From assembly GCA_026184775.1 (NCBI GenBank), contig JANCYW010000011.1:348591-412590 (forward strand): a stretch of DNA of 64,000 bases. The letters run 5' to 3'. Made by a program: the position numbers and the translations under genes. This document shows, piece after piece, positions 43,987 through 52,114 of this stretch. Positions within the stretch are counted from its first letter, which is position 1; each line of letters begins with the position of its first letter. The DNA is from Cyanidium caldarium (lineage: Eukaryota; Rhodophyta; Bangiophyceae; Cyanidiales; Cyanidiaceae). Under the pieces are notes generated by a model. It was not told the DNA's origin. It worked only from the letters and a program-made list of their open reading frames with translations, and made no database searches.

Positions 43987-44259
43987 TCAGGAAGAGCGGC
44001 AAACTTTTTGGTGAAGGGTGGTGGTTGCGAGGCACCCACCGCCCCCGGCGAATGTGCATAGGCCACGTCCGACGACGCGATGCGCTCACGAGCGCGTTCG
44101 GCGCATCGATGCGTGTGTGCGTGTTCGCGGGTCCGCAGCGCGGAACACCCGGCTGCGACCGTGCGCGCTTCTCTCTCCGGTCCGACCGACACGACGCTGC
44201 GTCTTATCGTCCGGCAGCGCCGCAACTCGTCGGGGACGTATTCTAAACTTGGGCGCGCT

Positions 44260-45480
44260 ATGCCATTTGCGTCCTGGTGGTCTACCCTGCGGGGTGATGG
44301 TGCTGAAGGGTGTGCCGAGGCTGAATCGGGCGATGCCACGTCAGCCGCTTCCGGCAAGGGCGCAACGGCGGACGCGTTCGCCGCGGAGGACGTGCTGGAT
44401 CCGCAACGAGGATTTCTATCACACCTGACCGCTTCAGAGAGAGCGCTGCTGGAGCGGATGCTGAAGGACACTGCGGTGATGTGGAGCGAGCCGGACGACG
44501 CGTTACGAGAGACGCCGGAGGCGTCCGAGGCCGGTCCCGCGGAGGCGGACTCGAGGGCATCTTCCACCGATGAACCCCGCGCCGCGTCCCTCTCTTCTCG
44601 ATTATCCAGCAGCCGTCTCTCTCGTTGGCGGTTTCGTGGCCAGTTGTCCACCGGTGCGTCGCCCCCCTCGTCGGTATCGGTGCCGCCGTGGGACACCTGG
44701 CGGCGGTACGGCGAGGCGTGGCATCGCGACGCGTTGCTTCAGCGGGCGCGCACCTCGGAAACCGAACGCCAGGCCATCCTGTTGCAGTTCCTGCGTGCCC
44801 GCGACTTTCATTATGAACGCGCTCTGTCCATGTTCCTAGACACCATGCACTGGCGCCTGTCGCTCCCGGTGTGCGCCATGCCGCCGGATGCGGAGACCGA
44901 CGCCCGCGCCAGCTTTCCCTTTTACCACCCGCCGGGGTGCTGGAATCGTTTCGGGCACCTGCTCATCTACGCCAAGATGGTGCATTTCGATGCTCGACGC
45001 GTGTCTCGGAGCGCTTTTTATCGCGCGGTCGTGGCCTACATGGAACGCCTGACCTACGGCATGCCCGAGGCGCAACGGGCGACGCGTCTTCAGGGCACCG
45101 CGCGGCCGCGACCGCACTCCAGCGAGCGCGCCACCGTGGTGTTCGATCTCGGCGACGGCTTCTCGCCGTTCCGCAACGCCGACGTGCCGTGCCTGGTGGA
45201 CATGATATCGCTGGTGCAGCGTCGGTATCCGGAGCGGCTGGGCAAGGTGTACGTGATCCACTACGGTGTGTACATTTTCGCCTTTTACAAGATGCTCACC
45301 CCGTTCATGGAGGCCAAGACGCGCGCCAAGGTGCATTGGGTGCGCGGCGATGCGGCGGCGGTTGCCGCGGTGTTCCGCGCCGACTTTGAGCTGCAGCACT
45401 TGCCGCGTTTCCTGGGCGGCGAGGTGGATTGGCAAGCACCATCGCCGCCGCCAGTGACAGAGGGTAAAGGCGGTGCATAG
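44260..45480 (+). CDS. CRAL-TRIO (Sec14-like) lipid-transfer protein
   Basis: About 406 residues. After an acidic/Ser linker come the CRAL-TRIO N-terminal helices (QAILLQFLRARDFHYERALS then MFLDTMHWR). The lipid-binding domain follows (FGHLLIYAKMVHFDARRVSR; ATVVFDLGDGFSPF; MISLVQRRYPERLGKVYVIH; FAFYKMLTPFMEAKTRAKVH; LQHLPRFLGGEVDW). Sec14 proteins exchange phosphatidylinositol and phosphatidylcholine between membranes. The frame has an earlier ATG at 44080, adding 60 Arg/Ser-rich residues; the ATG at 44260 (MPFASWW) is preferred because those residues are not family-like. Convergent with MPS1, 12 bases apart. Confidence 0.88.
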   Translation: MPFASWWSTLRGDGAEGCAEAESGDATSAASGKGATADAFAAEDVLDPQRGFLSHLTASERALLERMLKDTAVMWSEPDDALRETPEASEAGPAEADSRASSTDEPRAASLSSRLSSSRLSRWRFRGQLSTGASPPSSVSVPPWDTWRRYGEAWHRDALLQRARTSETERQAILLQFLRARDFHYERALSMFLDTMHWRLSLPVCAMPPDAETDARASFPFYHPPGCWNRFGHLLIYAKMVHFDARRVSRSAFYRAVVAYMERLTYGMPEAQRATRLQGTARPRPHSSERATVVFDLGDGFSPFRNADVPCLVDMISLVQRRYPERLGKVYVIHYGVYIFAFYKMLTPFMEAKTRAKVHWVRGDAAAVAAVFRADFELQHLPRFLGGEVDWQAPSPPPVTEGKGGA

Positions 45481-45492
45481 GGTGGAGCGGGT

Positions 45493-48198
45493 TTAGCGCG
45501 GTGATGTCGGCATGGGTGGTGGTGGTGGTGGTGGTAGATGGGTGGCGGTCAGGCTGCTGCCGGTGGGCGTGCCTGCCGCCGACCGCGGCCGCGTCCTGGT
45601 GGAGACATCCGGCCGCGACGGCGATGACGCCGGGTGTGGCGGCACCGCGGCACACAACCGATCCAGCAACACATTATCCGACAGCGCCTCATCGCTAAGG
45701 GCCACGTTCATGCCACGCAACTGTTGCAGGATGTGCAGCACCCGGGCGCGGTGCATATCCCGGCTCTCGGCGGCGGCGCTCTTGGAGACCGCGCTCGACG
45801 CCGCCGCCGACGATGCCATCGACGGGGGCAACACGGACGCTGGCGTTTCCGCGGCGGCGACGGCGGCATCCGGGTTCAGAAACGGATGCGTCAACAGCTC
45901 CGGTATGGTGGCGCGCCGCGCCGGATCGCGCTGCAGACACCGCCGCAGCGTGTCCAGCAGGAACGCACCGCTGCTGTTGGCCGCCAGCCCATGAATGCCG
46001 TCCACCGGCGGGAAGGCGATCACGTACGACGGGTCGGTGATGCAGTGCAGTTTCTGGATGACGTTCAGATGCGAGAACGGCGTGCGCCCGTACACCATCT
46101 GATAAAGGATGCAGCCGAGCGACCAGATGTCGCTGGCGCGTCCCAGTTTGTAGCGCCGTCTTTGTCGCTCCTGTGCGGTGCCGCCGCCGGCATCGCCGGT
46201 GTCCAGTATCGCCTCGGGCGACATGTAGTTGAGCGTGCCCACCTGGCTGTCGCGCACGATGTTGGTGGTGTCGTTTTGGATGGCCTTGGCGATGCCGAAA
46301 TCGATCAGCTTGAGCACGCCCTCCACGAAGAGAAAGTTGGCCGGCTTCAGGTCCGAGTGCACGATGCGCTCCTCGTGAATGGTGTGCACCGCCTCGAGCA
46401 TCTGCTGCCAGTAGAGGCGCAGAAAGTTGGCGTTCATCGGTTTGCCGGCTCCGCGTTGCAGCAGGCGCGCCAGGTCGATCTCGCCAAACTCCATCACCAT
46501 GTACACCAGGCCGGCGTCCTCGCGTACCTCCGCATCGATGAGTTGAATGATGTTCTCCTTGCCGCGTAACCGCAGCAGCAGCTGGATCTCGTTGGTGTAG
46601 CTGCGGATGGAGTCGGAGTCGCCCTTGCGCACCCGCACCCGCTTGAGAGCGTGGATCTTGCGCGTGGCCGCGCCCATCACCTTGAACACTTTGGATGAGC
46701 CGCCGCGGCCGACCATCTCCAGCTTGACGTAGGCGTTGCCGGCTATATGTACCACGGCGTCGTGGTGCGAGAGCGGATGCAGCGCCACCGAGGTGAGGGC
46801 AGCAGTGGCGGTGTGGCCGGCTGCCGGCCGTCGCGGTGCTGGAGCTGGCGTGGCGGCCGCGGCCAGTGCGGCGTTCTCCTTATCGGTCGGATGCGGCGGC
46901 GTCGATGCGAGCGGCGCCAGGGGCCGGCGTGCTGCGCGCACATCGGTAGGCGCTGCGGTGGCCGCGTCATCGGCTGCTCCGGGCGCCGCATCTGCGGGCA
47001 ACGGGTTATCGCCGGCTGCCCGTGATGGTGGCGGTGATGGCGGCTGCCGCTCGTCCGTTGGATGGTGGCGATCGTTCGGGACGATGACCGGTGACCGGAC
47101 CTGTTCCTTCATGCCCAGGTCCCACGCCAGTTCCAGTCGCGGCGGCGGCGGCGGCGGCGGCGATGTCATTGCCTCGGGTGGATATTCCTTTCGTTCGGCA
47201 GCCGGCCCGCCCGCGTCCAGCTGCGACCACTGCAGCGGTGGTGTCGGCGGCCCGTTGCACTCCCGCACCTCGCGACGGGTCACCTCTGGAGGCGACAAGG
47301 AGGTGCGCAGCGGTCGCTCCAGCGGCAGCGCACGTCGCTCCGCGATGCTCTGCTGGGCGGCGCGTTTGGCGTCGGCCTCTTGCGCCAGCTTGTGGGCTTT
47401 CTTGAAGTTGCCAGCGTGTCGCTCAAAGGCGGACCACGCCTCGGTCACTTCGGGCGCGTGCTCACCGATACGCTCGGCTTTCATGTAACGGAACATGTCG
47501 CGGATGTCTTCGTCGTCCACCGGCGGTGCAGACGCCTGCTGCACCTGCACGTATCGCAGCCACAGCTGCACGTACGGTGCACTGCGCCTGTTGCCTCGCA
47601 GCGGAATGGAGCGCGTGGCCCGCTCATAGAGTCGCAACAGCAGCTGATGTTCGTCGTGGTCCAGCGTGCCGCCGCTGGATGGCCCCAGACCGCCCGGTGC
47701 CAGGGACGCTTCCGTCTCTCGCAGCAGCGCCAGCCATGCCGGCGCCGACAGCGGGTCGTCGCGGACGGCTTCTAGGTGCTGTCGATCCGTACGCGCCAAT
47801 ACATTCCGCAGCGCTCGTGCGCGGTCGTCGCGGGCGCCGCTCACCACGGGCACGCCGCCTGCCGAGACGACACCGCCACAGACGTGCGCCACGAACCAGT
47901 CCAACGGCGAATCGACGGCGGTGAGTGCCGGCGCACTGCCAGCACCAACTCCGGTGGGCGATGAAGTGCCTTGCGCGCTCGCCCGACTCGCACCCCAGGT
48001 GCCGCTGGTGGACGGCGACGCCGCGTGAACCTCCTCAGCGCTGCCGCTGCGACTCGTGCCGTCGTGCCGCGTGACGGTGGCACCGCTCATTCCCCGCAAC
48101 TGCCGCACCCGCGCCCGCAACGCGGATATCGCGGTGGAGACGTGGCTCGCACCGGCCGGGGTGGCGGGCGCCCGTACGAGCGATTCATCGGGCGGCAT
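45493..48198 (-). CDS. MPS1: Mitotic checkpoint kinase MPS1/TTK
   Basis: A 901-residue dual-specificity kinase of the spindle checkpoint. The N-terminal ~300 residues contain a TPR/Bub1-like helical module (LSAPAWLALLRETEASL; YVQLWLRYVQVQQ; RDMFRYMKAERIGEHAPEV) as in TTK. The middle is Pro/Thr-rich. The kinase domain starts near residue 490: VGRGGSSKVFKV, ALKRVRV, IVHSDLKPANF (HSD replaces HRD, a MPS1 trait), LIDFGIAKAI, and the activation loop with RDSQVGTLNYMSPEAI, ending at HPFL. The match to animal and yeast MPS1 is unambiguous. The frame opens on GTG; the first ATG is 48198. Confidence 0.95.
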   Translation of the reverse strand: MPPDESLVRAPATPAGASHVSTAISALRARVRQLRGMSGATVTRHDGTSRSGSAEEVHAASPSTSGTWGASRASAQGTSSPTGVGAGSAPALTAVDSPLDWFVAHVCGGVVSAGGVPVVSGARDDRARALRNVLARTDRQHLEAVRDDPLSAPAWLALLRETEASLAPGGLGPSSGGTLDHDEHQLLLRLYERATRSIPLRGNRRSAPYVQLWLRYVQVQQASAPPVDDEDIRDMFRYMKAERIGEHAPEVTEAWSAFERHAGNFKKAHKLAQEADAKRAAQQSIAERRALPLERPLRTSLSPPEVTRREVRECNGPPTPPLQWSQLDAGGPAAERKEYPPEAMTSPPPPPPPRLELAWDLGMKEQVRSPVIVPNDRHHPTDERQPPSPPPSRAAGDNPLPADAAPGAADDAATAAPTDVRAARRPLAPLASTPPHPTDKENAALAAAATPAPAPRRPAAGHTATAALTSVALHPLSHHDAVVHIAGNAYVKLEMVGRGGSSKVFKVMGAATRKIHALKRVRVRKGDSDSIRSYTNEIQLLLRLRGKENIIQLIDAEVREDAGLVYMVMEFGEIDLARLLQRGAGKPMNANFLRLYWQQMLEAVHTIHEERIVHSDLKPANFLFVEGVLKLIDFGIAKAIQNDTTNIVRDSQVGTLNYMSPEAILDTGDAGGGTAQERQRRRYKLGRASDIWSLGCILYQMVYGRTPFSHLNVIQKLHCITDPSYVIAFPPVDGIHGLAANSSGAFLLDTLRRCLQRDPARRATIPELLTHPFLNPDAAVAAAETPASVLPPSMASSAAASSAVSKSAAAESRDMHRARVLHILQQLRGMNVALSDEALSDNVLLDRLCAAVPPHPASSPSRPDVSTRTRPRSAAGTPTGSSLTATHLPPPPPPPMPTSPR

Positions 48199-48509
48199 CG
48201 TCCGTCCCCAAGTCGCAGGAGAGCGTCTACGAGGCGCACGGTCCACGCGCCGTCATAATCGACACCCGCAAGCGGGCAGGACAATCCAGAGCGGTGGACG
48301 TGCTGCCGGCAGGCCTGGAGTTGGGCAGCGATGGACGACCCCGAGGTGGAGAGCGCGGACGTCGACGAGGAGGTGCCCGGGAGGCGCGGTCCGGTGCACG
48401 GGCGAGTCGAAACGGTCGGTGGAAGGGAATTCAAAATAAAGTTGGTCATTTTGGGACAAAAGCCGGGACATCGACGCCCTCTCCACGCCGCCCCCACCCG
48501 GCCACGGAT
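48199..48509. other. MPS1 upstream region, no gene seen
   Basis: Spacer between the MPS1 start and the 3' end of the TXNDC9-like gene. A plus-strand frame from ATG 48331 begins with an acidic stretch but then runs antisense through the TXNDC9 gene, so it is not called. Confidence 0.4.
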
Positions 48510-49109
48510 TCACTCGTCTGCAGCCGCCGCCTCCCATGCCATGCCGGCGTTACGCAACACCCGCTCCAACGCAGCTGGAGCAATACCTCTAGAGCGCTGC
48601 TGCGATGCTGAGCAGAGCGTATCCAGTCCGTGCAGCACCCGGACCACCTTGCCCTGTTGCACGAGCACCAGCGACGGCAGCACAGTGATGCCCAGCTGCT
48701 CGCACAGCCACGGGCACCGCTCCGCGTCCACTCGGATAAACTTGGTCTCCAAGTGTTGCCGGGCGACCGCTTGCAGCGCGACCTCCAGCGACTCGACCAC
48801 CTCCCGCGCAGCGGTGGCGCCCGGCGCCGCCCGGCCGAATACCGCCACCACCCGTTCCGACGTGCGCGTCGCCCCGAAAAACTCCTCGGTGGTGTCCACG
48901 CAGTTCACCTCTCCGTGATGCAGTTCGCGCCAGCGCGTCCGCCGTTCCGCGGCTTGTCGCAGCTCCCGCAAGCGCTGCTGCCGCAGTTTTGTCAACTCCG
49001 CGTCCGAAGCCTGATCCAGTCGCGCCAGTTCATCGTCCACCGCTCGCTCCACCACTCGTGCCGCCGTGTAAACTGCCGTCTCGGGTGGCAGTTGCGGTGA
49101 TGAAGGCAT
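48510..49109 (-). CDS. TXNDC9 / phosducin-like protein 3 (CCT cofactor)
   Basis: A 199-residue thioredoxin-fold protein. The N-terminal helix VVERAVDDELARLDQASDAE with LTKLRQQRLRELRQAAERR is typical of TXNDC9/PLP3. The thioredoxin-like domain follows (EEFFGATRTSERVVAVFGRA; HLETKFIRVDAERCPWLCEQ; LGITVLPSLVLVQQGKVV) and lacks a CxxC redox site, as in this family. These proteins modulate tubulin and actin folding by the CCT chaperonin. In-frame ATGs at 49178 and 49169 would add 20-23 residues; 49109 (MPSSPQLPPET) fits the family best. Confidence 0.88.
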   Translation of the reverse strand: MPSSPQLPPETAVYTAARVVERAVDDELARLDQASDAELTKLRQQRLRELRQAAERRTRWRELHHGEVNCVDTTEEFFGATRTSERVVAVFGRAAPGATAAREVVESLEVALQAVARQHLETKFIRVDAERCPWLCEQLGITVLPSLVLVQQGKVVRVLHGLDTLCSASQQRSRGIAPAALERVLRNAGMAWEAAAADE

Positions 49110-49497
49110 CTCCGGCCGATGACCGCGCCGGGAGAGACCAGGCCGCGGCACCCATGTCGCCGGCGGCATCGCGCGCATCGCGAACGGCCGCGCTTTCGGT
49201 TGCGGACGCTGCGCGATGCGGACAGCCGGTCGCGTCTGCCGGTCGGGCACGTGTCCCCCACGCGGACAGCCGAGCTGCGCGTGCCGGGGTACGTGCCGGA
49301 CGCTTCTTCCTCCAAGCGGCCGCTTCTCCAAGGGTTTGCCACGCTGTCGACGGTCTGGGTTTCGTTGGTTGGGACAGGCGCGTGTCCGATCGGGCCACCA
49401 CCGACGACGCTGTACCCGAGGGCATCCCGGAGTCTGTGACGGTCTGTCGCCCGATACGATTTCCGACGCATCCGCACCTCGCTAACCTTTACCCATT
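49110..49497. other. Divergent promoter region
   Basis: Between the TXNDC9-like gene and the first membrane protein gene. Frames here have no recognisable content. A short AT-rich leader (CTAACCTTTACCCATT) precedes the downstream ATG. Confidence 0.4.
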
Positions 49498-51858
49498 ATG
49501 GCGCTTGGTGCGGTGCTGGTGCCGGCTTATGGGTGGACGGCGACGGCCCTGCTGACGGTGTTCCTGGTGTTGCACACGCACTTTGGCCATCTGCTGACAT
49601 GGCTGGAGTGTGCGTCGGCGTCGGTGCCGTTGGGCTTCTCCGCGAGCACCTGGCTGTCCTACCTGGTGGCGTCATTGCACTATCACCAGCTGGATGCGCG
49701 TTCGGTGCGCTGGTCGTGGGGCGTGTTGTCGGCGGCGGGCGCGGCGTACGTAATCGTATGGTTGCGGCTGCGGCGGTACGCGCTGTTGCGCCGACCGCCC
49801 AAGGCCGTAGCCGAGCGGCTTCGGCAACAGCTGCTGCCGGTGCTGCTCATCGCCAGCGCCACCGGCGCCTTCACGTGGGTGATCGCGTCCACGCGCTTTC
49901 TGCTGGAGCGACCAGGGGGGTGGTTCTCGGGCGCCGCCACCTGGGCCGACTTGCCGTTCCACATGAACATCATGGCGTCGCTGCTGTACGGCGCCAATCG
50001 CAAGTTTGGCTACAACAGCTTCGAGGCGCCGGTGTATGCGGGCGCGCGGCTGGCCTACCCGCTGCTGTCCGATTTCCACGCCACCGCCCTGGTCGTGGCC
50101 GGTCTGGACTGGCGGCACGCGCTCATGCTGCCGGTGTGGCTGCTATCGATAGCCGCCAGCTGCCTGCTGTTCCTGCTGAATTTGCGGCTCACCGGCAGCG
50201 TGGCCGCGGGCATGCTGTCGGTGCCGCTGGTGGTGTGGTCGGGCGGCAGCGGCGCCTTTGAACACATCTGGAAGCGCGGCTGGGCGCACGCGCTGCGCAT
50301 CTCCTGGGACGTGGATCCGGTGCAGGAGAGTCCGGAGAACTCCGCCGGCGAGGTGATGTGGTTCAGTTACCTGGGGCACGTGTTCTTCCCGCAGCGCTCG
50401 GCGGCGTACGCGATGCCCACCGCCATGGCGGCGCTGCTGCTGCTGACGTACGCGCTGGATACGCGGCGGTCGGCGCTGCATGCGGCGTCGCTGTTGCGCG
50501 CGGCGTCGTTCATCGCCGGCCTGATGCCGCTGTTGCAGGCGCACGGATTTTTGGCGCTGGTGCTGATTCTGGGCGGGCTGTTTCTGTCGGATGTGCAGCG
50601 GTGGCGCCGCTCGCGCGCCCTGTTCTGGCGCGGCTGGGTGGCGTCGGCGTTCCTGGGCGCGGCCATGTCGTTGGTGCAGATGCCGGTGTTCATGCATCGC
50701 CTCGCGAGCTCATCGGGTGAGCTGGGCTTTCTCAAGTTCCGCCTCAACACCATCGCCTCGTTCAACCGCGGTTTCTGGCGCACCTGGTTCCGGGCGCTGA
50801 CCTTTACGCTGCCACTGTACACCGTAGCGGTGCTGCTGCTCGGATTGGGTGCTGTGAGTGTGCTGTTGCCGCAGTCTTCGACCGAATCCCGGCCGGCGGC
50901 AGCAGCACTGCAACCGCTCCTCCGTCGACTACGATCGGTCAGCCGCAGCGTCCGCGCCTGCCTCCCGGCGTATGGCGACGAGCGGCACGCCTGGCGATTG
51001 CATTTCGTGCTCCCGTTCGCGCTGGTGTTCGCTTTCAGCAACGTGTTCCTGCTGCAACCGTGGGTGAAAGACAACATCAAGCTGCTGTATTACTGGCTGT
51101 TTCAGGCTGCCGGATTGGTGGCCTACGTGCTGGTGCGGCTGTTCCGCACCGCCGGCTTGCCCGGCAAGCTGCTGGTGCCGCTGCTGGTGCTGAGCATGAC
51201 TTTTTCGGGCTTTTTGGGTATGCGCCGGGAATTGGGCGGCGTGCCCGCCATGCTGCTGACCCATTCGGACATTGCGGTCGGGCAGTGGATTCGCGACAAC
51301 ACCCACTGGAAGTCGGTGATCCTGACCGGCGATCCGCACGTTTCACCGGCGAGCGCCATCGGTGGTCGCACGCTCTACCTCGGCTACCTCGGGTGGCTGT
51401 GGTCGCACGGCTTCACCAACATCGACGAGCGCGTGCAACTTCGGGAGCGCATCTTCCGCGGCGAGGAGCGCAACGGCACCGAGCTGGCGGAGGCGATGCG
51501 CGCGCACCGCATCAGCCACATTCTGATGGATCCGGGGTCAGGCGGTGCGCGCCTGGAGGAATTTTATGACCCGTCCGACCTGACGCTGCAGCTGGAGATG
51601 GACGGCTGGCGTCTGTACGGCGTGCACGACGTGATCCTATACGACCGACCGGTCGAGAAGATCACCCGCGAGGAGCTGTTCCTCTCGTCAGGCATATCGC
51701 TGGCCTGTCTGTGGATGATGCTGTTATGCATGTGGTATTACGGAGGGGCCAACGCGGCCGTACCGAAAAGGTGGAATGGCGAGCGGGCGCCCGGCGGCAC
51801 GTCGCCGGCGGCCGCCGCGGGGGCAACCGGCAAGGCCGCCAAAGTCAAGCGCGGATAA
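49498..51858 (+). CDS. Multi-pass membrane protein, GT-C-like, tandem copy 1
   Basis: A 786-residue polytopic membrane protein with roughly a dozen hydrophobic segments. Conserved with its neighbour: THFGHLLTWLEC near residue 22, FSGAATWADLPFHMNIMASL near 140-160, YPLLSDFHATALVV, VFFPQRSAAYA, LLQAHGFLALVL, WVKDNIKLLYYWL near 525, and a soluble C-terminal part with YLGWLWSHGFTNIDERVQLR and EERNGTELAEAMRAHRISHI. The acidic WADxxFH in an early loop and the DNIKLLYYW motif resemble GT-C glycosyltransferases using polyprenyl-linked sugars, but STT3 motifs (WWDYG) are absent. Substrate unknown. The Ala/Lys-rich tail after the last helix is probably cytosolic. Confidence 0.7.
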   Translation: MALGAVLVPAYGWTATALLTVFLVLHTHFGHLLTWLECASASVPLGFSASTWLSYLVASLHYHQLDARSVRWSWGVLSAAGAAYVIVWLRLRRYALLRRPPKAVAERLRQQLLPVLLIASATGAFTWVIASTRFLLERPGGWFSGAATWADLPFHMNIMASLLYGANRKFGYNSFEAPVYAGARLAYPLLSDFHATALVVAGLDWRHALMLPVWLLSIAASCLLFLLNLRLTGSVAAGMLSVPLVVWSGGSGAFEHIWKRGWAHALRISWDVDPVQESPENSAGEVMWFSYLGHVFFPQRSAAYAMPTAMAALLLLTYALDTRRSALHAASLLRAASFIAGLMPLLQAHGFLALVLILGGLFLSDVQRWRRSRALFWRGWVASAFLGAAMSLVQMPVFMHRLASSSGELGFLKFRLNTIASFNRGFWRTWFRALTFTLPLYTVAVLLLGLGAVSVLLPQSSTESRPAAAALQPLLRRLRSVSRSVRACLPAYGDERHAWRLHFVLPFALVFAFSNVFLLQPWVKDNIKLLYYWLFQAAGLVAYVLVRLFRTAGLPGKLLVPLLVLSMTFSGFLGMRRELGGVPAMLLTHSDIAVGQWIRDNTHWKSVILTGDPHVSPASAIGGRTLYLGYLGWLWSHGFTNIDERVQLRERIFRGEERNGTELAEAMRAHRISHILMDPGSGGARLEEFYDPSDLTLQLEMDGWRLYGVHDVILYDRPVEKITREELFLSSGISLACLWMMLLCMWYYGGANAAVPKRWNGERAPGGTSPAAAAGATGKAAKVKRG

Positions 51859-52114
51859 AAGAGAGAACGGAAAGGACAGGGGGAGTTGGAAAGAAACGCT
51901 AAAGACAGGGTTGACTGCTGCTCGTCCAGAGGCGTGCAGGTGCTGGGCGTGGATCGAGTGCTTCCGACCTCTTCCCGTAGGAGGGGAAAGCCGGCGAGTT
52001 GGCGCTCTGCGCGCCTATGCGCGCCGCTTCGTCCCACCGTTGCGCACGTGCATCGACGTGGCACACCCACACGTTCTAACTCGGTAACCTGTTTTTGGAC
52101 ACGCCCTACCTCTC